From contig JXTB01000238.1 in assembly GCA_002914805.1 (NCBI GenBank), positions 473,656-537,655 on the forward strand: DNA of 64,000 nucleotides, read 5' to 3'. Shown piece by piece: positions 36,062 through 49,074 of this stretch (its first letter is position 1; the number at the start of each line of letters is the position of its first letter). The DNA is from Parasponia andersonii. Its lineage: Eukaryota; Streptophyta; Magnoliopsida; Rosales; Cannabaceae. The translations under genes and the position numbers were made by a program. A model generated the notes under the pieces. That model had not been told where the DNA came from, did not search any database, and saw only the letters and a program-made list of their open reading frames with translations.

Positions 36062-36331
36062 AACGAACAAAACAGCTTTTTCGAAAAGAAAAAATGATAT
36101 CAGACAAAATAAAGAATTATTTTTAATTAATTAGTTGGTTCTAATAAGTGGTGTTGGCTTTTTTTTTTCCTTGTCTTGTCTTTTTCTTTCCTTTTTATGT
36201 TTGTTGTTACTTGCATGGTTCGATGTTTTTGTTAAAAAAAAGAAGAATAATACTCCCCGGGCTTTGGCCTTTTCCAAGTTTGAGTCCGCACGCTACATTT
36301 GCAGCGCCATCTTCAGTCCTGACGTAATATA
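36062..36331. other. Short spacer between LINE and Helitron
   Basis: About 270 bases of AT-rich sequence with a T run at 36159-36168. No gene is recognised. Confidence 0.4.
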
Positions 36332-37352
36332 TCTATATATATATATATATATATATACAAATTAGGATACGTGCTTTAGCCACGCACCTCTTGTTATTTT
36401 TTTTTTTCCATCCCTCCGCCGGCCATTTTCCATCAATTTGTTATTTTGTTTTTCTTTTTCTCTTTGTTCTGAGTGTCTTTTTTTCTCTTTTTTTTTTTTT
36501 TTTGTTTTTTATGTTTTATTTTCTTTCTCCTCACATATCGTTTCTTTCTCTCCTTCTGCTCGGCAATGGCTTCTTCTATTTTTTTGTATGATTTATGCTT
36601 CCTAATAAATCTTTATGATTTGTCTTTTTCTTTTAATTTTTTTTCTCTAACATTTTATTTTCTCAGATTTAGTTTATCCGTTTGGATTTGGCTCTATTGA
36701 TCCTAGCTGCTCTTGAATTTTTTTTATCTTGGGTGCTTCGGTTGGTTTGGTGATTTCGTTTTTGTGGTATTTTTTCAAACTTGAATTTTGTATTCTTAAT
36801 TTTTTTTAACTTATGTGTGTCATGCTCTTTATATTCTGGGTGGTAATTTATTTTGTGTTTGTGTTTATAGATATTAGGGAATAATTCTTCTATATTTTTT
36901 GATCTTTTTTTGCTACTATCATTTCAGTTGGTTATGGTTTGTTGTTTCTCTTTTCTATATTGTTTTTTGGGGCCTTTGTTTGTGGACGTGAGCTTCTTAT
37001 TTTTGGGCTTCGACTTTTCTTGGAGGGTTAGATGTGGCTTTTCTATTTTTGGGCTTTTTATTTGGAAATTGGGCATGGACAGGCTTTTATATCATCGAAT
37101 AAATAATTGTCATCTTCTTAATTACTTTATCTATTTATTTTTTTAGTAAAATGCCCAACATATTTTAGGTTTTTCTTTTTTTAAATTTGTCTAAAGATAT
37201 ATGTATAGGTATGTGTGTGTACGTGTGCATGTGTTTGTTTCTATATGGTTAAATTTCTAGATTTTCCCCGAGAAGATTTGTATCGCAATTTTGTTTTTTT
37301 TTTTTTGAAAAAATCATTTTTTCTTTGATATTTATCATCTGTTCTAGATTTC

Positions 37353-37690
37353 TTTGATACTAATTATGATCTCTATTTTTGCTTCTGATTATCTGTCTAC
37401 TTGCATTTATTAATTGAGTCTTGTTCAGTTAATTTTATTGAATGTTGTTATGATATTTTACTATTATTTTCATCCAAAAAAAAAGAATGAAAAAAAAGTG
37501 AAAAAAATAGAAAAACTAGTCTGGTTTTGATGTTAATTATGATCTTTATTTTTGCTTTTCATTACGTGTCTACTCGCATTTATGAATTAAGTACTAATCG
37601 TATAACTTTGTTGTTTTGATATTTTCCTATTATTTTCATCCCAAAAAAAAAAGAAAAAAGAAAGTAAAATGAAAATAAAATAAAATAAAA
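37353..37690 (+). repeat. Tandem duplication, unit about 173 bp, in Helitron leader
   Basis: taattatgatctctatttttgc at 37361 is repeated as taattatgatctttatttttgc at 37534. Both units continue through tgtctac, gcatttat and a gatattt-tattattttcatcc segment into A runs. Confidence 0.75.
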
Positions 37691-38059
37691 AGAATAATTT
37701 AGAGACAGTGATGAAAAGTGGGGAAATTTTTTGTTAAATACGTTTGTGGAGTTTTTTTCATATCTATTTTTTACATGAGATATTCGTTTTTTTTACTGTT
37801 TAATTACTTAGAGTACTGGTGTCGTGTAAGTTTCTGATTTAATTTTATTAAACATATATTATTTTTATTATGTGTTGTTTCTAGATGTTGACATGTGTTA
37901 AAATTTCTTTTAATGCCTTTTCTGATCTTTTTACTGTCGTTTGACTAAAAATACTGAAGTTATTTACTGCCTTATTTCGCACTCTGTTCATGCTTATTTT
38001 CCTTCTCACTCACAGCTTGCTGAGTTTGTTTTTAACCTCCTTGATTGTATTTATTATGC

Positions 38060-39000
38060 TGTTATTGCTTCCTCTGCATTTCGTATAACTGCTAACCATT
38101 TATACTTGGTCTGAGGAGCTTTTTCTGGAAACTGTTTAGGTATTATTGCCTTTTATTATGTTCTATTATGTTGTTTTCTTTTTCTTTCCTTTGAATTATT
38201 AGTATACTTTATTTTGGTGTTCATTAATATCTATACTATATACTATTGATATACAGTCAAGATGTTTACTTATTTATTCTTCTTTTGAATATCATATACT
38301 ATTCAAGTGTTTTATTAAATACTGTTGCTTTTTATCTTACTTATATTCTATCATATTATTTGTTGATATACATTGTCTCTCTTGCATTCATTCTGTTTAG
38401 ATATTTGTCTGTTCGTTGTTTTGTATTTGAATAGTATAAAATACTTGATTACTCTATTTTTTTTTAAAAATTTCTATGTGTGATATATTCGTTTTCGCTG
38501 CCTTTTTCACAGCCCTTTTATCCAGTTTTTGATTCTTGCCTTTCTTTGCTTCGTCTGGATTTCATATAACTACTAACGGTTTATAGCTAATCTGAGGAGC
38601 TTCTCTTGGAAATAATCTAGGTATTATTACCCTTTATTACATTCTGTTATGTTGTTTCTTTTTTTTTCCTCCGAATTATTAGTATGCTTTGTTTTGGTAT
38701 TCATTAATGTCTGTATTATGTACTGTTGATTTATAGTTGAGATGTTTACTTATTTGTTCTTCTCTTGAATATCATGTACTACTAAAGTGCTTTATTAAAT
38801 ACCGTTGCTTTCAATCTTATTTATATTCTATCATATCATTTGTTGATGTACATCATCTCTCTTGCATCTATTCTATTTAGATATTTGTCTCTTCATTGTT
38901 TTGTGTTTAAGTAGTATAAAATGCTTGAATAGTTTTTTTTTTTTTTTAATTTATGTGTTTGATGCTTTTCCCCAACCCTTTTATCTAGTCTTTAATTCTT
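38060..39000 (+). repeat. Tandem duplication, unit about 481 bp, in Helitron leader
   Basis: ctgaggagct at 38111 recurs at 38592 with similar sequence on both sides, including ggtattattgccttttatta, gatgtttacttattt and ttgcat-tattc-tttagatatttgtct. Hydrophobic open frames in this stretch arise from T-rich composition. Confidence 0.75.
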
Positions 39001-40860
39001 GTCTTTCTTTCTTTGTTACTTCAATTTTTCTTTTTCTAACTCTTTTATCCTATTTCTTTTTCTAAAAAATATTCTTATCCCGTCTCTTTTCGCCTTTCCC
39101 CCTCTTTTTTTCTCTTTTAATTATTATTATTTTAATACTTTCTTAATTATATTTTACAATCTAATCTACATTTGGCAATGATGATTATGTTTCTATTAAA
39201 CTTATGAAGTTAGAAATTGGATGCTCGAAAATTGCTATATATACTAGTTTCTATTGTTAGATTGGGATATAGCTTATTCTAAGCTAAGCTGAGCAGGAAA
39301 TTAGTGTGCAAGGAACGTGTTTCACTGTACAAGTAACAATAACTTGGTTTTTGATGTGATTTTACGGGTTTGCTTTAAAATTCTGGCTCTGGCCCGTGAG
39401 TGGGTATGATTATTTAATATCTTCATCTTTATTTTTGAAATTTAACCAAACTGGATTTTTGTGTTTGGCTTTGGGTGTGGGGTTGGACTGGATTTTTGTG
39501 TTTTTTTGCTTTACCCTTGGTCATTTCCCCTCCTCTCTTCTATCAATCTGCTGCCTTGCTTTGATGCTTCTATGTTCCTTTTCTTTTTCCCTAGCCTTTA
39601 TGCACTTGATAGTTTTTGGTCAGTACTGTGTTTTATTCCTACAATTTTGTCTTTATTATCCAACTAATATAATGTATATGACAAATTTTTTAATATATAG
39701 ACAATGTTTTACATGTTTATCTAATTGTCATAAATGAATTTTCTTGAAAGAAAAATGAGAAATTATTTCTTAGATAACTAGATAAATACTTAAATACATT
39801 ATCCTATAAATTTGTCTTATATTGATGACATCTTTCGCTTATCTGAGCCAAATGCTATATATATATATATTTATAGATATACATCTATCTATCTGTTTAT
39901 ATATTTATATATATATATATATTATATAATTGTATTGAATATAAGGAATCAATCATACTTGATTGACTAAAAATTTTTCCACTTCGCTTGACAAAGAGGA
40001 GAATGAAGAATCTATTACGAAGAAATAGAATGAAGCAATAAAACAAAATTATATTTCATTTGATTGTAAAGCCATTAAGAAAAGTCTTATTCCTATTATA
40101 TATTCAATTTTTTATTTATCATATGTATAATTCAATAGTTTGTATATTTAGGCCGAAGGACCTCGATTTTATATGTAATTAAGATGTTGTATTTAAAACT
40201 CAATTGCAATAACTATGAATAATAAAGTAAAAAATAGTATGAGTTTAAATAGCTTATATCTCAAATTTGTTATTTCACCCAAAAAGGGAAAGAATACAAA
40301 AATATTCAGAATTTACAATGACTTTGTATAGTAAAATATAAATACTATTAGTTATTAACTAGAAAGAATATTAGAAATTTTTACAATCTCTAATAACTGT
40401 AACTAATATAATAAAAATATTATTAGTTATTACTTTAAATAATTATTATCTTAGAATATCTCTCTTCCATATGTGCAATTAATACTAGCTAAATATGGCT
40501 CGAACCCTTTCTTTCTCCTCCTCCTTTCGCTTTTAATAGTATGCTTTTATAGTTTTTCCATTTGGAATGTTCTGAGAAATGTTGTTACATTACGTGTTTT
40601 AGATAATTTTGTATGAGTTGATAATTTTGCATAGGTTGGAAAAAAAAGATACAATAAAGAATGTGATTTCAAAAAATCATAAACAAAAATGCTATAATTA
40701 ATTCAACATTAATAATAATCATCTAAATTATAATTAGTATAGCACAAATGAGTTAACAAACCCAAAAAGAAAAATACAGAGAAAAAAAAGAATTAATTAC
40801 TTTTTACACAGATAATATTACTATATTATTCCATAAGCTTTAAACAAAAGAAAGATTAAC

Positions 40861-40906
40861 ATGATACTTATTTTTTGTTGATCATGATACTTATTTTTTG
40901 TTGATC
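40861..40906 (+). repeat. Short direct repeat, unit about 23 bp
   Basis: atgatacttattttttgttgatc occurs twice in direct succession. Confidence 0.8.
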
Positions 40907-41285
40907 TCTTTCTCCTGCCACCTTTTCAATCATATAAATAACCAAAAAATGTCAGAAAATTTTTACTATCAAAGCATCAACGTAGACGACATCATTATTG
41001 TCTTCTAAATGAAGACTCTGTATTTAGCAACGATGCGATTTTAGATCATCAACATCAGAATTACAATATGAATTCAGAAAATATTTGCTGATCAAGGCTC
41101 GCTCCAATATCCAACTTTACAAAACTTGAAAGATATTTCTTCCACTTAGCTTACTCCTTAGTGTCAACCAGCTTCAATACACAAAGTAATCTCTTCATTC
41201 CCTATATAAAAAGAGGGAAAAAAAAACCCTTCACTCATTATGCGTTTTCCTACTTTTAGCTTTTATTCCATACTATGTTACAGGT

Positions 41286-44200
41286 GATATTAATAAATAT
41301 TGCGACCTTGGAGACTGCTCTTGCATCTGTAAATATTGCAACGCATCTTTTTGGTTTGACGAATCTACAAAAAGAACTTATCCACTAAAATATAATCTAT
41401 GTTGTAAAGATAGAAAAATTAAATTTCCTCCAATAAAAAATCCTCCCCAATACTAGATTAATTACTTGATTATTAAGCTAGAGGTGGCAAAATGGGTGAG
41501 TCAGGTCGGCTCGACCCACCCATGACGGACTTGAGGGGGTGAGAGGGTTGGGCTGGGTAGCAAAAAATAAAATCGAGTCCAACCCAGGCTCGTTGGCCTG
41601 TTGGTATTTCTAACAGGCCAAGACCGGGCCGATCAGTTCTTGACTCTTTTTTTATAACAACTTTTTTAAAACATGTTAAGTTAAATAAACTTTTTAATTG
41701 AATTTTTATTTAAAAAAATTGATAACATAAGCTAAATATGTTTTTTTTTTCTATTGTTAAAAAATTAATAATAATTAGATAGGATATATCATATAAGTTG
41801 AAATTGAATAAGAGAGTATTTGAAATTGTAACTTGTAAGTGTGAAAAATGAGTGGAGAGTGTATAGTATTTAAAGTGTAAAAAAATATTTTTTTAAAAAA
41901 AATAGTTTAAACTTTAAAACAAAAAGAAACAAAAAAAATATAAGGCCCAACGATAATATTACCGTTGGAAATTCATGAACAAAAGGCCCAAACGAGACAT
42001 TTGTTTTTAAAACAGATTAAGGGCCTTGACGATTTTAGGCTAAAGAAAAAGAAGGGAAAAAAAAAGGGACCAGGTTGGGCTGGCGGCCCATATGACTGGG
42101 CCAGAAATTCTAGGCCCAGCTCGGCCCTACCCCTAGGGCCGGGCTCAGCCCAGGCCCTAAAACAACCGGATCGAGCCAGGCTGAACCACTCTGCTAGGCC
42201 ACGGGCTGGCCCGTTTAGCCTAGCCCAAATTGCCAGCTTTACTTTAAGCACATATTTTTGAAAAAAATATTCAAAATTTTAATTATGTGTCTGCTTTTAC
42301 ATCTTTCGGAGCAAATATAGAACAAAATATACGAAATTCAGACGGTTCATATATTTTTAAAATCAGCGATCAAGTACATGATCTTATGGGATCTTTATTG
42401 CCAATAAATAATAATCCTCCAAGATTTTCGCAATTATATATATATATATATATATGACTCAGAAAACAAAGCTGAAAAATCAATGTCAATATTCTCATTC
42501 GATGATGAATCAAGAGAATTGACAAAATTAATTGTTGAAAATTTAATCAAGACTCTTAATGAAAATAACAAATTAGTAAAAAATTTTCGTATGGTTAAAG
42601 ATAGATACCATGAAAATGAAATTCCATCTATGAAAGTAAGAGTAATAGGACGATGACCTATAGATAATTTTCAGTACGAATTACCCACTTTAAATAATAT
42701 AGGAGGATTAATTGTTGGAGATATTGGTGAATGTGAAGAAGGGAGAGACATTATATCCAAGACAAAACAAATAATTTATAAAGAATCACAAAATTGCATC
42801 CGTCTTATATGATTTTACAATATTCGCTTTTATTTCCATACAAAGAGGATAGTTACAGAATTAATTTAAATTAGAACACAAACAAGCTAGGAAAACAACC
42901 CTCAACAAATAGAATATCTATGAGAGCATTCTATTGTTATCAATTACAAAAGCGTTAAAACGTAAATAACATCTTACTCAAAAGTGGCAGATTTTTCCAA
43001 CAATATGTAGTTGATGCATACATCTCTGTTGAAGAAGATTGACTAGACTATGTCAAAAAAAATCAAAATAATTTAAGATCTGAAATTTATTAAGATGTGT
43101 AAGACGCTATTACAATAGATGACACAGATGCAAGAGCAATCTGGAAAAGAATAATTCTTCCATCAAGCCATACTGAAAGTCCTAGATATATGATTCAAAA
43201 TTATCAAGATGCAATGGTAATATGCAGACAGTATAGAAATCCTAATTTATTTTAATATTTACATGTAATCTTAAATGGCCTGAAATTATACTTGCTCTAA
43301 ATAAAATTCCTAGCCAAAAACCTGAAGATAGACCGGATATAATTACAAGAATTTTTAGGATGAAACTAAATTTAATTTTATCCACCATTAAAACTGAAGT
43401 AATCTTTGGCACAAGTATTGTAGGTCAGATTTTATTGTCTTATACAATAAAACTAAATATGCACAAAAAATAGTGAAATTACATGTGTTTTTTTTTTTTT
43501 TTCTGTGCTTGTTTTGTCGTGTAGATTTTTTACATTGTTGAATTCTAGAAATGTGGCTTACCCTATTGTCACTTTTTATTTTGATCACACTCTAACAAAA
43601 AAATATAACAAAAAAATATATGAACATCACAAATAGACAAATTTATTTCAGCTGAAATACCTAATCTTGAAGAAAACCAACAAGAATTCAATATCATAGC
43701 AGAGTTTATGATATATGGGCCATGTGGCGCTGCTAAAACAAACGCCTTATGCATGAAAGACTCTGTTTGTTCTAAAAGTTCCCTAAATAATTTAAAGAAG
43801 AAACAACCATTGAAGAAAATAGACTCATTAATTATAAACACAGAAATACAATATTTTATATACAAAAAGAAAGTATTAAATTAGATAATAAATTTTTAGT
43901 TCCTTATAATAAAGATTTATGCTTGAAATTCCACACCCATATAAATATCGAAATATGCTCACAATTCATTTTAATAAAATATTTATTCAAATACTTAACA
44001 AAAGGTTCAGATAGAATAAGGCAGTAATAGAAGACAACACATATATAGGACAATTTGGAGAAACTACTTATAAAGAAATAGATGAAATAAAAACCTATAT
44101 TAATTGTCGGTATATAATACCGTATGAAACTATCTGGAGATTATACAAATATTCCATACATCATAGAAATTTAGCAGTATAATGATTAATAATTCATTTA
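41286..44200 (+). pseudogene. Helitron RepHel, N-terminal and Rep region (degraded)
   Basis: It starts with a Cys-rich zinc-finger-like stretch (YCDLGDCSCICKYCNASFWF near 41297). After the MITE it continues with FTSFGANIEQNI and FKISDQVHDLMGSLLPINNN (about 42295-42415), then ILQYSLLFPYKEDSYR (42810), AIWKRIILPSSHTESPRYMI (43136-43195), QNYQDAMVICRQYRNPNLF and FISAEIPNLEENQ (43638), FMIYGPCGAAKTNALCM (43704) and DEIKTYINCRYIIPYETIWR (44082). These blocks follow the order of plant Helitron helicase-like proteins. The HUH (HxH) nuclease motif expected around 43450-43640 is not visible; unrelated T-rich sequence is there instead. Many stops. Confidence 0.8.
41479..42241. mobile_element. hAT-like MITE, 763 bp
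   Basis: Terminal inverted repeats are tagaggtggcaa at the left and ttgccagcttta at the right (10 of 12 bases pair). The flanks tattaagc (41471-41478) and ctttaagc (42242-42249) form an 8-bp duplication matching at 6 of 8 positions. Subterminal sequences are rich in GGCCCGA/GGGCC-type motifs on both sides, typical of plant nonautonomous hAT elements with this TIR. It splits the Helitron RepHel gene, so it is younger than the Helitron's arrival or its ancestor. Confidence 0.8.
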
Positions 44201-44449
44201 CCACATATACAAAGCATAACATTCCATTCAAACCAATATCGTAATAATATAATAAGACAACTAAGAATTAAAAACCAGCTTTGACCGAATGGATGGAAAC
44301 AAATAAATTTAATATGGAAGCAAGAAAATTATCATATATACAATTTTCCACTAAATAAGTTTGGAATAATAAGGACAAAATTTGGACTCCTAAAAAATCG
44401 AGATATTCAATTAGATGAACATTTTATGTCCACCTAAGTTTTCGAGAAT

Positions 44450-46426
44450 TAAATTATCTAAAATTATTAGTAAATCATAAAAAAAGTGCAACAAGTTTTG
44501 AATCTACACAAACTATTAATGGTATAACATATCCAATAAATCAAGCAGCATGTAATGCATTAGGTCTATTAGGAGATGATAAAGAATCAAATGAATTAAT
44601 ATTAGAGACCTCATTTTGGTCAATACCGCATCAATTACGATAATTATTCATCATAATCTTGCTATTTTGTAATGTAAATAACCCAACAACATTACTTGAA
44701 AATCATTAGAAACTTATGATAAAAGATATTTTACATTAGACAAAAATTATGTTTAATAATCTGAATTTCCAAATTCCAGAAAACGAATTACATAATTATG
44801 TATTATATGAATTAGAAAAATAATTAAATTTAAATTCATCTACTCTAACAAATTTTACTCTACTACTACCAGCAGGAACACTAATTAACGACTTAAATAA
44901 TAAACTTTTGCACGAAGAATTAGAATATGACAATAATAAACTAAAAGAAGAATATATTATTTTAGAGATAAACTTAACTAATGAACAATGTTATATCTAT
45001 GAATAAATTATAGATTCATTAAATAATAAAAAAGAAAATTTATTCTTTATTTATAGACATAGAGGTACAGGAAAAATTTATTTATGGAATACGATTATTA
45101 TCACGAAAACCAGAACAAATAATGGAATTGTTTTAGCTCTTGCATCATCTCGAATAACGTCATTATTACTACCTAAAGACATAACTGCGCATTCAAGATT
45201 CTGAATACCTTTTTCAACCGATAAATTTTTCACTTATCATATCAAAAAATGAACTCAATTAGCAAAATTAATAGAAAAAAATGATTATATTATGGGACGA
45301 AGCACCAATGAATAATAAATATTGTTTCAAAGATTTAGATAAGACACTACAAGATCTAAAAAATAATTTTGACCAACCTTTTGGTATAATGATAATTATA
45401 TCAGGTGGCAATTTTCGAAAAATTTTACTAATTATACCTGCTGGAACAAAAGAAGATATAACAAATGCAAGCATAAATAATTTTTACTTATGGCCATACT
45501 TTAAATTATCATCATTAAGAGAAAATATGAGATTAAAAAATCCTAATACTACAAAACAAGAAAAAAAATAAATTTTAGAATTTTCAAAATGAATGTTAAG
45601 TATTGAAAATGGTACTGCAGAAGCAATAAAAGACCTAGAAAATAAAGACGCAATATGGATTAAAATACTAGAAAAATACATAATACAATATGAATTAAAT
45701 CCAATTGTAAAAATTTCAAATTTAATATATGATAATTTCGAAATAAAATTTAGTAATATTAATTATATAAGTTACATAGCAATAATAACTCCAAAATACA
45801 AAACAGCCGATGATATAAATAAATATATACTATTTTTAATACATAATGAATTAAAAACTTATTACAGTTATGACACAATAATAGCCTCGACAGAAAATAT
45901 TGATAAAATGAACCTATTATATCCTTAAGAATTTTTACATATTTTATATTTTAACGGTATACCATCACATAAATTGAATCTTAAAGTAGAAACCCTGATA
46001 ATGTTATTGAGAAATTTAAATCAATCAATGGGATTATGTAATAGCACAAGACTTATGATTACACAATTAATAAATAAAGACATAGAAAGTCAAATTATAA
46101 ATTCAAATAATGAAAACGAAAAAGTATACATTCTAAGAATAGAAATGATTGTAACCGAATCTAGATAGCCATTTACATTAAAAAGGCGACAATTTCCTAT
46201 AAAAATCTGTTATACAATGACAATAAATAAAAGCAAAGGACAATCACTAAATAAAATAGGTGTTTATTTAGAAAATAAAATCTTTACACATGGTCAATTA
46301 TACATAGCCCTGTAGCGAGTAACTATCCTAAAAGGACTATATATATTAATAAATGAATCCATCAATAAATATTCAGTATATATTAAAAATATAGTTTACA
46401 AGGAAATTTTGCATAACATTATGTAA
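44450..46426 (+). pseudogene. Helitron Pif1-type helicase region (degraded)
   Basis: Recognisable in order: INGITYPINQAACNALGLLG (44515), Walker A region RHRGTGKIYLWNTI (about 45055-45096), AHSRF (45190), Walker B block IILWDEAPMNNKYCFKDLDK (45283-45342), IIISGGNFRKILLIIPAG (45391), ASINNFYLWPYFKLSSLREN (45469), MLLRNLNQSMGLCNSTRLMI (46000) and [20 protein letters not shown] (46216). This is the Pif1/RecD-like 5'-3' helicase of Helitron RepHel proteins, which would unwind the transposon during rolling-circle transposition. At least ten stops or frame changes make it inactive. Confidence 0.9.
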
Positions 46427-46590
46427 AAATAACAATTACACTATCAATTAAGCATTATTAAAATATTATTCTAACATGAATTTATATATGCATCTTCTTT
46501 ACCCTTTATATATCAACTTTTCAAATGTTCTCAATACAATTTTAATGTTATTAATTTTTTCTATTTTGTAGCTAAAAAAGAAAAAAGGGA

Positions 46591-46920
46591 ATGACAACAC
46601 CAATACGATCTCCCAAACCAAATGAGGTTTATGCAGCAATAAAAGTTCGCATTAGTCGACTCTGGCACAACATCAACCATGCAACCTGATGATTGAAAAG
46701 TCTTGATTGTATTTTAGTAGATGAGGTAAAAAATATACCATTAAATTACCTTATCTCATACTCTATTATAATTTAGTACAATTAATACATATATATATAT
46801 ATTTGTTTTTAATTTCATAAAACATCACTTAACAATTAAATTTTTTTTTTAAAAAAAATTATAATATGAAGCAATTCGTGGAACAATCAGAGATCGAGAT
46901 GCATATTATATAACTAAAAT
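46591..46920 (+). pseudogene. RPA1-like single-strand DNA-binding protein fragment in Helitron
   Basis: From an ATG at 46591 the plus strand reads IKVRISRLWHNIN, two stops, then SLDCILVDE, followed by a GT at 46726 that fits a splice donor. EAIRGTIRDRDAYYI resumes at about 46868. This is the N-terminal OB-fold pattern of the RPA70-like proteins carried by many plant Helitrons, lying downstream of RepHel in the same orientation. The C-terminal part is not found. Confidence 0.65.
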
Positions 46921-47621
46921 ATAAAATTATTCCTCATACTACAAAATTGTTCCTCACACTGCAATACAAAATTTGCCAGATCAATATTCTTTGCTCCAAT
47001 GGCAACGTTAAAACAAACATTCAAAAAAATATTTTATTACGTATTTATTCAAAAAAAAATAATACAATCTGGGTTTCATTGGATAATGATTGTAGTTTGC
47101 TAATAAGAATGCATTATTCATAATTCATTAATGTTTTATTCTAGAGCTAAAAATATCAAATTCATAACAAAAGATGTCGGCACAACATTAAAAAAATACT
47201 CATACAAATGATGAGGACTGCTGGTTTCTATTTCTATTTTCCTCTTATTGTTTTTGTTTTAGTTGCCTTATTTTTATTGTTCATAAATTATGGTAATTTT
47301 GGTATCATTGTACTGAAAATGAAATAGATCTTTTCATTTTTCATTTTTCATCATCCTCTTCAATTATATATGGATGTGCCAATAAATAAAAATATATTGC
47401 GCAAATGGTGTGGTTATAATTGGAATTTTATTTACATTTAGTTATATTATACCAAACACATACACTGATAAGTACGTTCATAAGACGCATATTTCATATT
47501 TATTTCATAAAGGCAATACAACTTAATTTTGTATTTAAAAAAAAAACTTTTGTATTTGAAAAACAAACTTTGAAACAAATTTACCATAATAGAACTACTA
47601 AATCAATTAATTAAACCGTTC

Positions 47622-47638
47622 ACGTGCCTTAGGCACGT
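47622..47638 (+). other. Helitron 3' terminal hairpin
   Basis: Perfect 8-bp stem ACGTGCCT/AGGCACGT with a one-base loop, ending 13 bases before the element end. It is the expected termination structure of Helitrons. Confidence 0.75.
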
Positions 47639-47651
47639 ACTCTTAGACTGG

Positions 47652-49041
47652 TATATAAGACAATCACGAAAAATTGTTCGTCCCTTGAATTGCAATACGA
47701 CATTAGTAACGGTATCGTTAGTAAAACATTTTAAACGACATGTCAAATGGCCAACAAACTTCAGAGATGAAGCACCTAACACCATATCATGGCAGTTTTT
47801 CACAACCGCGCCAACGTCGATGAACTATATATTTAGTATTATCCATAAAAGAAAAACTATTTGTAGCCAAGTTTTAATTTCTTAAAAAAAAAAAAAAGAA
47901 AAGAAAAATGGAAAACCGGGTTCTCAGAACAAAAACAAAACGCAAGTTTTGCAAAATACGACATGAGAAATTAAGAATGTCGGCACACGTTAAATTATGC
48001 ATAACGCCAGGTAATTCACGAACCTGTATCATTCATGTAATCAAATTAAAGTGATGAAATTATCAATAAGAATAATGTCGTTTCACTACTAGCTCTAGTA
48101 ACTAGTGCGTTGTGTGTGCTTTAAAAAAAAAAAAAGAACTACAATTATGTTTGAATTTAGCGTATAGCCAGAGTTTTGCATGCCTTCGATCGATCGCTGG
48201 GGAGGATATTTAAAAAAAAAAAAAAGTTTCATGATCATCAAGACCCTAAAGACTAAAATACTACTTAGTTAAAAGTAGTTTCATCCAGATTAATCTAATA
48301 TAAAAACAGAGTATTTTTGTCTCTTTTCTTTCCTCGCCTTTTTTTTTTCTTGCCATGAAAAATTACCCAATTAATTTGAATTCTACCAGAAACGCTTTTA
48401 ATGTCAATTTCTGATAAATTATTCTGCCTGGTGTTATATGCTCATGCGTCATGACTTTCGTCCGAATTGAATAATAGTAACAGATCAAATACTCAAAGAA
48501 TAAAAATGTTCGTGTTTGTTTGTCTGTTTTTTGTTTTTTTTTTTTCAAAATATAAATAATTAGAAAGAGATGATGAAACTGAGCATGCAAGTTTTAGGTT
48601 TCCCTATTCCATTAGTAATTTAATTCTCACTACTAAGTACTAACTCAAGCTCTTTTATACATGGCATGTAATAAAGTCGAGGCAAAAGAACTATTCACGA
48701 CAAGAGAGAGAGAGTCGCTTGCTTCTCTCTAGAATTGGGGTTTTCTTCCTTCCAGTAAGTAGTCTTTCTTCTTTCCTGTATGAGTTTTTTTTTTATAATT
48801 TTCTTTCTTATTTTTAGTAGTACTGTTAAATATTTCTCCTATGTAGGAAGGTATTTTTCCTCCTAATTTTAAATCTATGGTTGTTTTAGTACTCCCAAAT
48901 CTAGATCTATAATAGTTTGTAGTATTTATTTATGTTTTTGTTATTTTAGTCCGAAGATCTATTCAGATGTAGATCATGTATCAGTTAGTATTTGCTTTCC
49001 TATAGTTCTTTGATGAGAAGTAGGAAACACAAACAATGAAT
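47652..49041. other. Intergenic between Helitron and CACTA
   Basis: No supported gene. Notable are A-runs at 47885-47897, 48122-48135 and 48211-48225, and a stretch at 48653-48790 with a TATA-like cttttatacatgg, a GA repeat and a gtaagt, which might be the start of a transcript but has no coding support. Confidence 0.4.
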
Positions 49042-49074
49042 CACTGCTAAAAAAAGGGACCAACAACATCACTT

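Larger units (their letters stand above)
36332..47651 (+). mobile_element. Helitron, about 11.3 kb, with degraded RepHel and RPA-like genes
   Basis: The 5' end is TC at 36332, preceded by A. The 3' end is a hairpin (ACGTGCCT-T-AGGCACGT, 47622-47638) followed 9 bases later by CTGG (47648-47651) and then T. This fits Helitron ends (TC...CTRR, inserted between A and T, no target duplication). A related motif, acgtgctttagccacgcac, lies near the 5' end at 36369. The interior carries Rep/helicase remnants at 41286-46426 and an RPA-like fragment at 46591-46920. 36380-39100 is a strongly T-rich leader with tandem duplications. A hAT-like MITE interrupts it at 41479-42241. The 3' border is firmer than the 5' border. 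Confidence 0.65.

Noticed and set aside
36135-39737. Several Phe/Leu-rich open frames that look like membrane proteins
   Set aside because: They arise from T-rich DNA in the Helitron leader, overlap in several frames, and coincide with tandem duplications. No domain or start context supports them.
41965-42261. Overlapping Gly/Pro/Ala-rich frames on both strands
   Set aside because: They lie in the GC-rich end of the hAT-like MITE and cross its border. No coding evidence.
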